DNA of 32,250 bases from an uncultured Colwellia sp. (GCA_913020705.1 CAJWBY010000033.1:1-32250), one strand, 5' to 3'; numbered from the stretch's first letter, positions 1 to 8,984 are shown. Made by a program: numbers and translations. The notes: generated by a model not told the origin, from the sequence alone.

Positions 1-60
1 TGTTTTATTTAGAGAATTCAGTAAAATAGCTAATATTTAACAGTTCTGTAAAGGTTAGTG

Positions 61-291
61 ATGAAACGCGTTGTTTTATATATTTCAGATAAATGCCCCC
101 ATTGCCGTGAAGCTCAAAAATACTTGGATGATAATGGCATTAAATACAGATTAACAAATGCGAAAATGCAGCGCGGTAGAAAAGAGCTTGACGCCATAGG
201 GGCACGCTCTGTACCAGCCCTTAAAATTGGTAATGAAGTAATGATTGGCTGGAATCTAAATAATTTTAAGAAACTCTATGGCGCGGGTTAA
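61..291 (+). CDS. Glutaredoxin-like thiol-disulfide protein
   Basis: A 76-residue cytoplasmic protein with one thioredoxin-fold domain. It has a CPHC active site at residues 12-15 and a cis-proline segment (SVPAL) further on, both typical of the glutaredoxin/NrdH-like group, which reduces disulfides or glutathionylated proteins. The length fits small glutaredoxins. I chose the ATG at 61 rather than the GTG directly before it because AAGG at 51-54 is well spaced for it. It stands alone, followed by a perfect palindrome. The exact substrate cannot be told from the sequence. Confidence 0.85.
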   Translation: MKRVVLYISDKCPHCREAQKYLDDNGIKYRLTNAKMQRGRKELDAIGARSVPALKIGNEVMIGWNLNNFKKLYGAG

Positions 292-294
292 GAG

Positions 295-322
295 GCTTAA
301 TTATCTAATTAGATAATTAAGC
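295..322. terminator. 28-bp perfect palindrome after the glutaredoxin gene
   Basis: GCTTAATTATCTAA followed directly by its exact reverse complement, starting 3 bases after the stop codon. It could form a hairpin that ends or stabilises the transcript. It is AT-rich and lacks a T-run, so a role as an intrinsic terminator is uncertain. Confidence 0.45.
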
Positions 323-726
323 AACCAATGAACACAGAGTTATTGATTACTCTATTTTGAGTGGATAACAAAATATAGAGGAACAGAGCATCAGAAACTA
401 ATACGTCTATGTATTCAGCAAGCTCATTGCTGCCGTCGGCTTTCCATTAATTGGTGTTAACTTTTACCCCCATAGAGGACAAACACCTAATAATAGGTTA
501 ACTATCCTTCATAACAGTGTGCTGTGCCATTAGAGCAGGTCAAGAAAGAATGATCTAAAGAACTGGCCAAAGAATAAGGGATTCTAGAAATGTTTAGTGT
601 ACGATTTCTTACATTTTAATAATGATGAATTCTTTGTGTTCATTCATAAGTATTTTATTATGTCAGTTTAGAAACTTAAAGCTATAGCTTAGAAAGAACA
701 GACAACGAATAAAGAGAGACTGATTA
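323..726. other. Non-coding stretch, nothing recognised
   Basis: About 400 bases between the glutaredoxin-like gene and the VC0807-type gene. No ORF, RNA gene or repeat was recognised. The promoter of the downstream gene presumably lies here. Confidence 0.4.
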
Positions 727-1419
727 ATGAGTTCAGAAAAACCTAAAAACAAACCCTTATTGGAAATAATATTTAATGTTGCGTTGCCTTCGTGGTTATT
801 AATGAAATTTTCAGGACCTGAATATTTAGGTGTGGTGCTTGGGTTGATTGTCGCACTATCATTTCCCATAGGTTATGCCATCTATGATTATGTCAGAACG
901 AAAGAAACCAACTTGATATCAGTGTTTGGCTTTTTTAGTGTTTTTTTAACGGGTGGCATTGCGCTATTTGAATTGAGTGTTGAGTGGTTAGCCATTAAAG
1001 AGGCTTCTATTCCTGGGTTAATTGCAGTGTTTGTGGTTTTCTCTGGCATATATGGCAAGCCTTTAATCGCAAAAATACTGTTAAATGAATCGATAATTAA
1101 TGTAAATAAGGTCTATAACAAATTAAATGACTTAGGGAAAATGAATGAATTTGTTATTAGAATGGCATTTGCCAATCAGTTGTTGGCATTAACCTTTGTT
1201 TTTTCCTCAATTATGAATTATTTGCTGGCAAAATGGCTTGTTAAAAGCCCTGCTGGTACGGTTATGTTTAATGAAGAGCTTGGTCATATGACATTAATGA
1301 GCTATCCCGTTATTGCCATACCATCAATGTTAATGTTGGCTGGCCTTTTGATTTATGTGACGAAGGTGATTAAGGAATTAACAGGATACAAATTTACGGA
1401 GTTAATGATCCAACAGTAA
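727..1419 (+). CDS. VC0807-family inner-membrane protein
   Basis: A 230-residue protein with about six hydrophobic segments and short loops. The pattern resembles the VC0807 family of gammaproteobacteria: an N-terminal PLLEIIFNVALPSWLLMKFS stretch, a middle WLAIKEASIPGLI motif and a late SPAGTxxFNEELGxMTxxSYPVIAxPS motif. I recognise it from these conserved strings; the family function is not known to me. The start is an ATG about 10 bases after a GAGAGAC stretch. It appears monocistronic, with a hairpin downstream and an IS element beyond. Confidence 0.75.
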   Translation: MSSEKPKNKPLLEIIFNVALPSWLLMKFSGPEYLGVVLGLIVALSFPIGYAIYDYVRTKETNLISVFGFFSVFLTGGIALFELSVEWLAIKEASIPGLIAVFVVFSGIYGKPLIAKILLNESIINVNKVYNKLNDLGKMNEFVIRMAFANQLLALTFVFSSIMNYLLAKWLVKSPAGTVMFNEELGHMTLMSYPVIAIPSMLMLAGLLIYVTKVIKELTGYKFTELMIQQ

Positions 1420-1448
1420 GCTTTTAGCCAAAAAGCCGACATTAGCTG

Positions 1449-1471
1449 TTGAGTTACTAACGGTAGCTCAA
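1449..1471. terminator. Hairpin downstream of the VC0807-type gene
   Basis: TTGAGTTAC, five-base loop, GTAGCTCAA: a 9-bp stem with one G-T pair, starting 30 bases after the stop codon. There is no T-run, so termination is only a suggestion. Confidence 0.35.
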
Positions 1472-1550
1472 TGAGCCTATTGCAGACGTTTTATTGGTTT
1501 GTTAAAGAATAGTGTTCTTTAATTACTTTATATTTCTCAGGGCTTATAAA

Positions 1551-2968
1551 TTGAAATCAAAATTCATCTCGTTCCCAAGCAACCCTCTTTCCAGAAATGC
1601 TTGAAGATTTTGTCGCTAAAGAAAATCCTGTTAGAGTAATTGATGTATTTGTCGATGGTTTAGATTTAGAAAACCTTGGTTTCAAAGGTGTTCAATCTAA
1701 AGCAACTGGCCGACCTGGTTATCATCCCGCCATATTACTCAAAATTTATATCTATGGTTATTTAAACCGAATTCAGTCATCACGCTGTCTAGAGCGAGAA
1801 ACACAACGTAATGTTGAACTTATGTGGCTCACGGAGCGTTTATCACCCGACTTTAAAACAATCGCTGACTTTAGAAAAGATAACCATCGTGGGATTAAAA
1901 ACACCTGTAAAACCTTCGTTCAAATATGCCATAAATTCAATATGTTTAGTGAAGCGACTGTTGCTATTGATGGTAGTAAGTTTAAGGCATCCAACAACAA
2001 AGATAAAAACTACACTCCAAGTAAAATGAAGTCTCATATTGAGCGAGTAGAAAAGCATATTAATAATTATTTTTTGAAGCTTGAACAGTCAGATTCACAA
2101 GAGAACACATCACAATACATTGCTAATATTGAATCTAAATTAGATTTCTTAAAACAACACCTCATAGAACTAAAAGAGATGGAATTAGCCGTCAATAATC
2201 ATCCTGATAAACAAGTATCAACAGTCGATCCTGATTCTCGCTTGATGAAAACACAGGGCATGACACGAGCTATTTGCTATAACATACAAAGCGCTGTGGA
2301 TACGAAACATCATTTAATTGTTGCTCACGAAGTCACCAATACAACAGATAGGGGGCAGTTGTGCAATATGACCAAACTGACACTTAAAGCGTTAGGGAAA
2401 AGTGTTACAACAATATTGGCAGATAAGGGTTATTACAGCCGACAAGATATTAAAGATACTCAAGATTTAGGTGTATCGACGCTTGTACCAAAAACCGATA
2501 CATCAGGCTCAGAAAAGAAGGGAATTTTTAACAAGTCACTGTTTGAATATAATCAAGATAATGATGTTTATATTTGCCCTGCGGGCAATGAGCTTCAACA
2601 TCGATTCAATGCGATAGAAGGAGGGTTAGATATCAAAATTTACTTCAATGGTATGGCTTGTAAAAATTGTACTCTCCGAAGCCAATGTACCCGCTCTAAA
2701 AAAGACCCTAGAAGAATGAGACGTTGGATCCATGAAGCTGATATGGAAAAAATGGAAGCCTTGCTCAAAGCAACGCCTGATGCGAAAACAAACGGTTGAA
2801 CATCCCTTTGGTACGATTAAGTTGTGGGCAGGAGCCACGCAACTTTTAACAAGAGGGTTTAAAAATGTCAGTACAGAATTGAACCTGCATGTATTGGCGT
2901 ATAATTTAAAAAGAATGCTCAATATATTTGGAATAGAAAAGTTGATGAAGGAAGTGATGTTGCCGTAA
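1551..2968 (+). pseudogene. IS1182-family transposase, frameshifted
   Basis: A DDE transposase of the IS1182 group. The main frame (1597-2799) carries the N-terminal ENPVRVIDVFVDGLDL and LxIYGYLNRIQSSRxLERE motifs, the first catalytic Asp in VAIDGSKFKA and the second in ILADKGYY. The C-terminal part, with the third acidic residue in VEHPFGTIK, is in a different frame from about 2785 to 2968, so the active site is split by an indel near 2785. The usual N-terminal segment before LFPEML is also out of frame: codons reading RSQATLFPE precede 1597 with no start, and a possible TTG start at 1551 is in another frame. No clear terminal inverted repeats were found. Probably dead. Confidence 0.85.
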
Positions 2969-3336
2969 GAGGTAACTCTTTCCTTAAAAGACCCAAATAT
3001 GTTTCAAATAGGAGCCAATATCAGCAATTTTGAACGAATAAAAAATATAAAACATGGATATTCATAAATATCGGCTTCGCTACGCGAAGCCTTATAAAGA
3101 GCTGATATAAAGCCTCAATAATAAAAACTTACAATAATTAGTTTTCACACAGGCTGGGCTAGCAGTTGACCTAAAGAACAACTACTTGCCAACGTAAAGC
3201 GCACTGAATAAGCATTAAAATTTTATAATGAACAACCGCTTTGATGGTGTTTTTACTACTTTAAGGTTTGATTAAAAGTTATAAACTAAAAGTGTCGGTT
3301 CGAGTTTGAGCTACAACTGATGTTCGATATTTTCCA
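2969..3336. other. Non-coding stretch with a strong hairpin
   Basis: Downstream flank of the IS1182 remnant. It contains the stem-loop GGCTTCGC-TAC-GCGAAGCC at 3073-3091, an 8-bp perfect GC-rich stem. It could be a dispersed repeat element or a terminator, though no T-run follows. The rest shows nothing recognisable. Confidence 0.45.
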
Positions 3337-3666
3337 TTAAATTAAGGGATCAAGTTGAACTCTTTCTATTAAAACACCAGACCCTGAATATTTTGCTATT
3401 ATGTTTTCTAGTACACTCCCTGTATATGAGGTGTACCCATCTTCTTCATTTATTGGTAATTCATAAGTTGAGCCTGAATATTGCGCCCAAATCCAAAAGA
3501 GTCCACATTCTGATAATGTCGGGAATTCTGTTGAACCCGAACTTAATCTCCAAGAGTCACCATATAGAAAACTACCACGCCAAGTACCAAATATCTTGTA
3601 AAAACATTCTTCCTCCTCAGGTATGAATTTTAAAATTACCCAGCCATCCGGATTGTATGTACTCAT
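3337..3666 (-). CDS. Conserved hypothetical protein, aromatic-rich
   Basis: A 109-residue soluble protein rich in Trp, Tyr, Gly and Ser, with no signal peptide or membrane segment. Features such as KIFGTWRGSFLYGDSWRLSSG and SGSTYELP resemble a small family of uncharacterised bacterial proteins that I half-recognise by the GDSWRLNSG-type motif; I know no function for it. It is the last of several minus-strand genes, 48 bases after the 3714-4025 gene, so co-transcription is possible. The start is ATG at 3666, with a purine-rich GGCGG stretch upstream. Confidence 0.6.
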   Translation of the reverse strand: MSTYNPDGWVILKFIPEEEECFYKIFGTWRGSFLYGDSWRLSSGSTEFPTLSECGLFWIWAQYSGSTYELPINEEDGYTSYTGSVLENIIAKYSGSGVLIERVQLDPLI

Positions 3667-3713
3667 TTTTTATACCGCCATTTACATTTAATATATTCAA
3701 TTGTTCAGCTAGC

Positions 3714-4025
3714 TCAATGCAATGCACTTTCTCGCCATAAATCCTGTTTATCTACAGGTAACTCTGCTTTAGTCATGAATACTCGTATTTTGATAGTTTC
3801 ACCGTCTTTTTTTGAACATTCACACACCATCAAACCTAATGTATCCATTGAAGCTGTATCCCAATTCAAAAAACTGCCATTAGAGTTCTTCTTTCGCGTT
3901 AATCGTTTGTCATCTGCTCTTAGTTTTATCATTTGTAGAGCAAAATCAAAACTCATATCACAAGCCTTAGCAAGACGATAAATTCGAGTGTAATAAGCTT
4001 TATTTTTTCTGAGTGTTTTTTTCAT
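3714..4025 (-). CDS. Hypothetical basic protein
   Basis: A 103-residue protein with a strongly basic N-terminal half (KKTLRKNK, KLRADDKRLTRKK) and a more acidic C-terminal half. There are no membrane segments and no motif I recognise. It lies 45 bases downstream of the zinc-ribbon gene at 4070-4951 on the same strand, so the two may share a transcript. The Shine-Dalgarno is weak. The basic N-terminus could bind nucleic acid, but that is only a guess. Confidence 0.5.
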   Translation of the reverse strand: MKKTLRKNKAYYTRIYRLAKACDMSFDFALQMIKLRADDKRLTRKKNSNGSFLNWDTASMDTLGLMVCECSKKDGETIKIRVFMTKAELPVDKQDLWRESALH

Positions 4026-4069
4026 ATTCGCTATTTTCTTTTCTTATTCAAATCGTAATTATTAACTGT

Positions 4070-4951
4070 TTAGCGCTCAGAGAGCTGATTCAGCTTTTCA
4101 GCCAATACCGTATCCAGAACATGAAAAAGTTCAGGGCATGGTTGTTGAAGGTTCAACGCGTTTATTAATAATTGCCCTAGTCGTAATTCAGGATATTTAA
4201 CCTGCACACTGGTAATACTTTTTAGCAGTTGTTGTTTAGTCTCATCAAGGTTACTCTCAGCCAAAGCGGAATCTCTTGAACTCTCCTCATCAATGTTTGT
4301 ATTGATAAATACGCTGGATAACATACCTTCGGCAGTTTTATCTTCATCAAAAGTGAACTTGGATTTAAAATTTAACCTGCCAGGCATAAAATCATCATCC
4401 GCTAAGGGCGCTTCTTTAAAAAAACTGTTCCAATCTTTTTTCTCATAAGCACAAATCAAATCGGCAAGTTGATGCAGCTCGTTTCCTTCGGCTGATTCGT
4501 ATTGTGCATCCCAAAGTTGCTCTACACGTTTCAGCGCAACCGTTAATTCATTGTTATCGGTAATTTTATTTTTTAATAATAACTCTCTTGCAGCCAACCT
4601 TACATCACACTTGCCTTTAAGCTGAATTGCTTTAGCTTTTGATTGGCAAATCACATCAAAAATATTGCTATATTCAAGGGGGGTCGTCTCACTACTTTCA
4701 TTGTTTTCAGCAGGAGCATTACTTTCATCCGTTACTCTGAGCGTATCGCCACACATATCAGCAAAGCATTGTTGGCATAAATCAATGCTAATCTGTTTTC
4801 CATCACCATGAATCGAGCTATAGCCACAATGATGCGCTATTGAAATAAACTCATGAAAATCATAGTCACTCCCAGCACTTGCTTGTAAACCACAACCATC
4901 ACAAACCACTGCTGTTAGCTCCTGTGTAGTGACCGTTTTAAACGTTTTCAT
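4070..4951 (-). CDS. Zinc-ribbon protein with antitoxin-like modules, unknown function
   Basis: A 293-residue soluble protein with three parts. Residues 1-70 hold CDGCG and CQQCF pairs, a probable Cys4 zinc site. The middle (about 120-200) reads ALKRVEQLWDA...EGNELHQLADLICAYEKKDW, which resembles the N-terminal region of HigA-type antitoxins, followed by WNSFFKEAPLADDDFMPGR, reminiscent of the toxin-binding tail of VapB/MazE-type antitoxins. The last 60 residues contain YPELRLGQLLINAL...PELFHVLD, like a small widespread domain of unknown function. These resemblances are from memory and weak. No toxin is recognisable next to it. ATG at 4951 was chosen because AGGAG sits 5 bases upstream; a GTG codon directly precedes it. 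Confidence 0.6.
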   Translation of the reverse strand: MKTFKTVTTQELTAVVCDGCGLQASAGSDYDFHEFISIAHHCGYSSIHGDGKQISIDLCQQCFADMCGDTLRVTDESNAPAENNESSETTPLEYSNIFDVICQSKAKAIQLKGKCDVRLAARELLLKNKITDNNELTVALKRVEQLWDAQYESAEGNELHQLADLICAYEKKDWNSFFKEAPLADDDFMPGRLNFKSKFTFDEDKTAEGMLSSVFINTNIDEESSRDSALAESNLDETKQQLLKSITSVQVKYPELRLGQLLINALNLQQPCPELFHVLDTVLAEKLNQLSER

Positions 4952-5262
4952 CACTGCTCCTATTGATAATGCTCTCCACGATTAATGGAGTTAAGTTGAA
5001 AAGTGAAATCACTTTGATTAAAGATGAACGATAAGGTGTTCATTAAAGTCCTCATTTAGATGTGATGGTGAGTATCCCCGTTGGTTACAAGGTACTCTTG
5101 TGTTGCCAATAGTATAATCAACATTGTTATGCGTATGCCGGAGATAGTTCACTCGTTTCATAGCCTATTGGTATCGACTTTTTCGAAGGTACATGATGGG
5201 TAATAACAATTGATTTTGAATGAACCCAAATTCACAATGCAAGTCAGAATAAATAGCCAGTT
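4952..5262. other. Intergenic stretch, nothing recognised
   Basis: About 310 bases between two minus-strand hypothetical genes. It holds no ORF of note and should contain the promoter of the 4070-4951 gene, but no convincing -35/-10 pair stood out. Confidence 0.35.
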
Positions 5263-5790
5263 TCATTTATGGCCTAACTTTTTATGTTTTGCTAAGCAAT
5301 TTAACCAAAGCTGTTTAGAGAAACCGGTGGATTGATGAAGTTTATCAATAAGCATATCGCTAATATCAAGTTCACCCTCTCTGAATTGAGTAAATTCATT
5401 CGCGGTTAATTCCAGCATATCTTGCGCATGAATATCTGATACGTCATGGGTGATTTGCCATTTAACAAACAAATTAGCAAAGCTAAATATAAAGGTATGA
5501 CTGCTCTCGCTTGTCGTTTTTAAGGTATAAAAATAAGCACTTCTCCCTTGGCCGACACGAAGTGGTTTAGCATTGGCTTTTAGGTATAAGTGACCTTCAT
5601 CAATCAGCTCTAAGGCACAGCTTTTAATCTCTGATAAGTAATTTTCAATTGGCGCACAATTTATATTGTTCATACCACCGTTAACAGCAATATATAGCTG
5701 CTTTTCATCTTGAGTATCAACACCAACATGTAACCAACTTGGGCTATTAGGTTGCTTTATTCGCTTTATAAAACTTTCTTGGGTTAGCAT
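5263..5790 (-). CDS. Hypothetical protein
   Basis: A 175-residue soluble protein, mixed alpha/beta by composition, with no signal peptide, membrane segment or recognised motif. The start is an ATG at 5790 without a good Shine-Dalgarno. It shares strand and general position with three further unknown genes at 3337-4951 but is separated from them by about 310 bases, so it probably has its own transcript. Function unknown. Confidence 0.55.
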   Translation of the reverse strand: MLTQESFIKRIKQPNSPSWLHVGVDTQDEKQLYIAVNGGMNNINCAPIENYLSEIKSCALELIDEGHLYLKANAKPLRVGQGRSAYFYTLKTTSESSHTFIFSFANLFVKWQITHDVSDIHAQDMLELTANEFTQFREGELDISDMLIDKLHQSTGFSKQLWLNCLAKHKKLGHK

Positions 5791-5819
5791 AAAATCGATG
5801 CACCATTTATCTCAGTTAC

Positions 5820-6002
5820 TTAATCAAAAATCTCGACATGATTTGTTCTGTTTATCATCATTTTCATTGATTTATTATTATCAATATTGAACAGTATTGG
5901 TGAGCCATCTTGAATGAAAAAATAATAAAAGCAAATCATACTCCCTTGTAATAAAAGGAAAACCTTCGCATATCGCATCACTTTCTTCGCATAACGCGGC
6001 AC
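5820..6002 (-). CDS. Possible small membrane peptide (weak)
   Basis: A 60-codon frame starting with GTG at 6002, eight bases after AGGGA. It has a basic N-terminus with a repeated RYAK motif, one hydrophobic stretch (VFLLLQGSMICFYYFF) and a polar tail. It precedes the 5263-5790 gene by 29 bases. No homology is recognised, and it may be chance. Confidence 0.25.
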   Translation of the reverse strand: MPRYAKKVMRYAKVFLLLQGSMICFYYFFIQDGSPILFNIDNNKSMKMMINRTNHVEIFD

Positions 6003-6116
6003 TTTTTAAATCCCTTATTACTTAACTAATTGAAATATATGAACAGTCAATTTTATTGATAAATATTAAGAACTTTTTGTTATTTATTTTTAGTTTTTTA
6101 TATAAATAATGAATAT

Positions 6117-6293
6117 ATGGGGTGTTCTAATGATTATGGATGGCAATATCATCAAGGAGTGTTAGTTATATATGACCCTAGCGTAGGTGAGTTTTTATTG
6201 TCATGGACGCGTGGTCCCGCTTGTCATTTTTTGTGGTGCAGGTTAAAAGGTAGTGTTTGTTCATTTGATAATTTATCTGGCACTGCTGGGTAG
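6117..6293 (+). CDS. Possible small ORF (weak)
   Basis: A 58-codon frame from ATG 6117 to TAG 6291-6293. The product is rich in Trp, Gly and Cys (QYHQGVLVIYDPSVGEF, SWTRGPACHFLWCRL) and looks more protein-like than random AT-rich frames nearby, but there is no ribosome site. It could be a remnant of a larger gene. Confidence 0.25.
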   Translation: MGCSNDYGWQYHQGVLVIYDPSVGEFLLSWTRGPACHFLWCRLKGSVCSFDNLSGTAG

Positions 6294-7042
6294 GAATTTA
6301 TAGTCACTATTATTTTGATTAATTTGACAGTATACCTTTGATTTATGTCGATTAAGCTTACTTTTTATAATACTCATTGACGGAAAGGCTGAGATACTTC
6401 GAGAGCTTTCTTCTCGTTCATCTAATGATAAATGGTTTTTTCCCTTTGTTTATCGTTAGGTCTGATACCTTCGACTAATTAAGAGACTTTATTAATCGTA
6501 AAGTTATCTACTTAATTTATTTACGTCGCCCTAGTACAACATATCAAAAACCGATTTAACTAACATATAAAAAACGCATCAATATAAGATAATGGTCTAT
6601 CAAATTATGTAAATAAAATCATTCCCAAGATATTCAAAAAGATAGCCCAACTTATTTTTTAAAAGTGACGCGATATGCTAAGAATTATCTTTAATTACAG
6701 CTGACTATGATTTGCTTTTATTGTTTTTGTATTTAGTATGCCTTATCAATTCCCTTGCGGCTTTGTTCGAAAGGGCAGTGTAATGCGACGTGATACACAG
6801 AAAGAAACAAGGTTAAATCGAGTAGGTAACCTTACTCCCATAAGAGGCCTATTGATATCGTGCTAACCGTTAAAAGTTTATTAAAAAGGGTAAGGCAGCC
6901 GAGCAATCATAGTTGGTTACTCGTGGGCCCACTGAAACTAAAGAACAAAATAGGTTTTTACATTACTACTGTTACGACATCATTTGATTACTATAGGCTG
7001 GGCGCGAATGCATACTTTACGTAGACTCGAAGGTTTCTCTCT
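6294..7042. other. Non-coding stretch, nothing recognised
   Basis: About 750 bases with only very short frames on either strand. No tRNA, repeat or att-like duplication was spotted. It lies between the unknown-gene cluster and the integrase module and may be decayed accessory DNA. Confidence 0.35.
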
Positions 7043-7222
7043 ATGAAATGTAGCATCCCTGCGTTTATAACAGCTTTAGCGTTTTTCATACTCTTTATAT
7101 TGAGCACGTCAGTCCTCACCTATTTCACAACAGAAGGTCTTTACGTTGTTATGGGGGTATTTAGTTTGTTAGTGATATGTTTATTGCTCATGATTATTTG
7201 TATTGACCATCAAGATAAATAA
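7043..7222 (+). CDS. Small two-segment membrane protein
   Basis: A 59-residue frame from ATG 7043 to TAA 7220-7222. It has two hydrophobic segments, about residues 5-28 and 33-54, separated by a short polar turn (FTTEG) and ending in a charged tail (DHQDK). AAGG lies 9 bases upstream of the start. The composition fits a genuine small inner-membrane protein; the function is unknown. It sits just before the excisionase/integrase pair but about 120 bases away from it. Confidence 0.45.
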   Translation: MKCSIPAFITALAFFILFILSTSVLTYFTTEGLYVVMGVFSLLVICLLLMIICIDHQDK

Positions 7223-7340
7223 TTCATCTTTTAACCTCAACCAAAATCCTCCTTTCAAGTAGCGCGTTTTAAGATTCATTTTATTGTTACCTCAGCCACT
7301 CAATTGCAGTGGTCATCAAATTAACTTAATGAGGTAGAAC

Positions 7341-7550
7341 ATGAATACTTATTTAACGACTGACGAGTTATCAAAGAAAATCAAATATCAACGCCGTACT
7401 ATCAGTACCCGCTTAAAAGATTCCGTGCTTATTGAAGGAATACACTACATCCGTCCTTTTGGTGGTCGAAAAATCCTCTACATATGGGAGCAAGTAGAAA
7501 AGCGCATGCTCAATGATAATGCTATCGATGAATTAATTAAACTGATTTAA
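7341..7550 (+). CDS. Excisionase-like small DNA-binding protein
   Basis: A 69-residue protein starting MNTYLTTDELSKKIKYQRRTI, which has the shape of the helix-turn-helix/winged-helix excisionases that often precede tyrosine integrases: LTTxELSxKIxY at the first helices, then a recognition-like region and a GGRKILYIW beta hairpin. It ends 10 bases before the integrase gene, so the two are almost certainly one transcript. By analogy it would bend DNA at the att sites and steer excision; this is inferred from position and composition. Confidence 0.65.
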   Translation: MNTYLTTDELSKKIKYQRRTISTRLKDSVLIEGIHYIRPFGGRKILYIWEQVEKRMLNDNAIDELIKLI

Positions 7551-7560
7551 GGGGAAGTAT

Positions 7561-8748
7561 ATGAGCAGTATTCGAGCGCGTGGAAATAAACTGATATTTG
7601 ATTTCACTTATCAGAACGTAAGGTGTCGTGAAACAAGTCGATTAATCAATACGACAGCCAATAAAAAATTAGCCAATGAGGTCCTTACATGTATTGAAGC
7701 AGAAATAATTGTTGGTACTTTCTGTTATGAAAAATATTTTCCAAAATCGAAAAAAGTGACTTTTTTTCAGCAATTAAACGTCGATAAGCACAATGTTGAT
7801 ACTAAGGTGGTGCCTACGGTTGCTGAATTTACGAAAACATGGTTAGAGGAAAACTCAGGAGGGTGGCGTCCAACTTATTTGGATAAGTTAAACGGTATGT
7901 TCAATAAATATATTTTACCTTGTCTTGGTCATATTCACTTAAATAAGTTAACAAAATCAAATGTTTTGATGTTTCGAAATGACTTAGTGGGTATTGAGAA
8001 ATCAAATGGTGAAAAATTGAGTGCAAATCATATCAACAAAGTGATGATGAAATTGAAAGCCTTGTTGAGCGAAGCTTCTGAGCGCTTTACATTGGATAAC
8101 GTAAGTCAGTTGGTTAAACCGCTAAAAGACAAAAAGGCTGAAGTAACACCGCTGTCTTTGAATGAGGTTGGAACGTTTTTACAACTCATCAGAAAGGATC
8201 ATCATTGCTATTTCTCAACACGATTTTTTACGGGGCTCCGCTCTTCTGAAGTGACCGCGTTGAAATGGCAAGACATCTATCTAAAAGACTCATATCTCAT
8301 GGTCCGTTCAGCACTTGTGAGCGGAGAAATAATCAACACGAAAACCGTGGGCTCTTATCGAAAAGTTGAATTAAATAAAATCGTGATTGAATCCCTGCAA
8401 AAACACAAAGATGACGCTGTTTTTAACAAAGACGCAGACTTCGTGTTTTGTACTTCAGAGGGGGCACACATTAATAACAATAATATTTGTGCTCGCGTTT
8501 GGCATCCAATGTTAAAATTAATGGATCTAAAGCCTCGTAAAATGTACCAGACTAGACATACCACGGCGTCATTTTGGTTGGCGTCAGGGGAGTCACCAGA
8601 ATGGATTGCAAAACAGTTAGGTCACAGCAGTACGGCTTTATTGTTTAGCACTTACAGCCAGTTTATTGCCAATAACACTCAGCGTGATGGCTCTCGTTTT
8701 GATAAGTTTTTGGAGCATTCAAATACTTTTAATAAGGAAGTTGAATAG
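7561..8748 (+). CDS. int: Site-specific tyrosine recombinase (phage/island-type integrase)
   Basis: A 395-residue integrase. Residues 1-60 look like the Arm-type N-terminal DNA-binding domain seen in phage integrases (MSSIRARGNKLIFDFTYQ); 85-180 form the SAM-like core-binding domain; 195-380 the catalytic domain. Visible catalytic residues are Arg227 (TGLRSSE), a probable Lys261, Arg332 with His333 in the YQTRHT box (the first box histidine is replaced by Tyr329, as in many phage-type integrases), His355 in QLGH and nucleophile Tyr365 in STYSQF. GGGGAAG precedes the ATG. It is not an integron integrase: it has an arm domain and lacks a recognisable IntI-specific insertion. No tRNA or att duplication was seen, so the extent of its island is unclear. 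Confidence 0.9.
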   Translation: MSSIRARGNKLIFDFTYQNVRCRETSRLINTTANKKLANEVLTCIEAEIIVGTFCYEKYFPKSKKVTFFQQLNVDKHNVDTKVVPTVAEFTKTWLEENSGGWRPTYLDKLNGMFNKYILPCLGHIHLNKLTKSNVLMFRNDLVGIEKSNGEKLSANHINKVMMKLKALLSEASERFTLDNVSQLVKPLKDKKAEVTPLSLNEVGTFLQLIRKDHHCYFSTRFFTGLRSSEVTALKWQDIYLKDSYLMVRSALVSGEIINTKTVGSYRKVELNKIVIESLQKHKDDAVFNKDADFVFCTSEGAHINNNNICARVWHPMLKLMDLKPRKMYQTRHTTASFWLASGESPEWIAKQLGHSSTALLFSTYSQFIANNTQRDGSRFDKFLEHSNTFNKEVE

Positions 8749-8761
8749 TGTTTTAAATGAG

Positions 8762-8789
8762 GAAAGTACCCTTTTTAGAGGGTACTTTC
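8762..8789 (+). terminator. Strong hairpin after the integrase
   Basis: GAAAGTACCCT, loop TTTTAG, AGGGTACTTTC: an 11-bp perfect stem starting 13 bases after the integrase stop. It is probably a transcription terminator, although only a short T-rich stretch follows. Confidence 0.6.
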
Positions 8790-8984
8790 TCAAAGTCATT
8801 AACCTTACCGAACTATATATTCTCGAACTTTGGGATAATCACATCAGAACGTTCAATCATTATCATCTAATAACACCTCTCTACCACTGAATAAGACTCG
8901 CTTTTCGATAGCGTAACGATAACAAAGTGGCAAAAATAACAAAAAATAGTATTATACAAAAACTACATTATTGATTGGCTATAC

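Noticed and set aside
6721..6880. Short frame starting MPYQFPCGFVRKGS
   Set aside because: Only about 43 codons, no ribosome site, no recognisable pattern.
7561..8748. The tyrosine recombinase as the integron integrase of the array
   Set aside because: It has an arm-type N-terminal domain and phage-type boxes, is preceded by an excisionase-like gene and lies more than 5 kb from the first attC with IS elements in between.
8666..8890. Overlapping frame across the integrase end
   Set aside because: It overlaps the integrase in another frame and then runs through the hairpin; no ribosome site or protein-like pattern.
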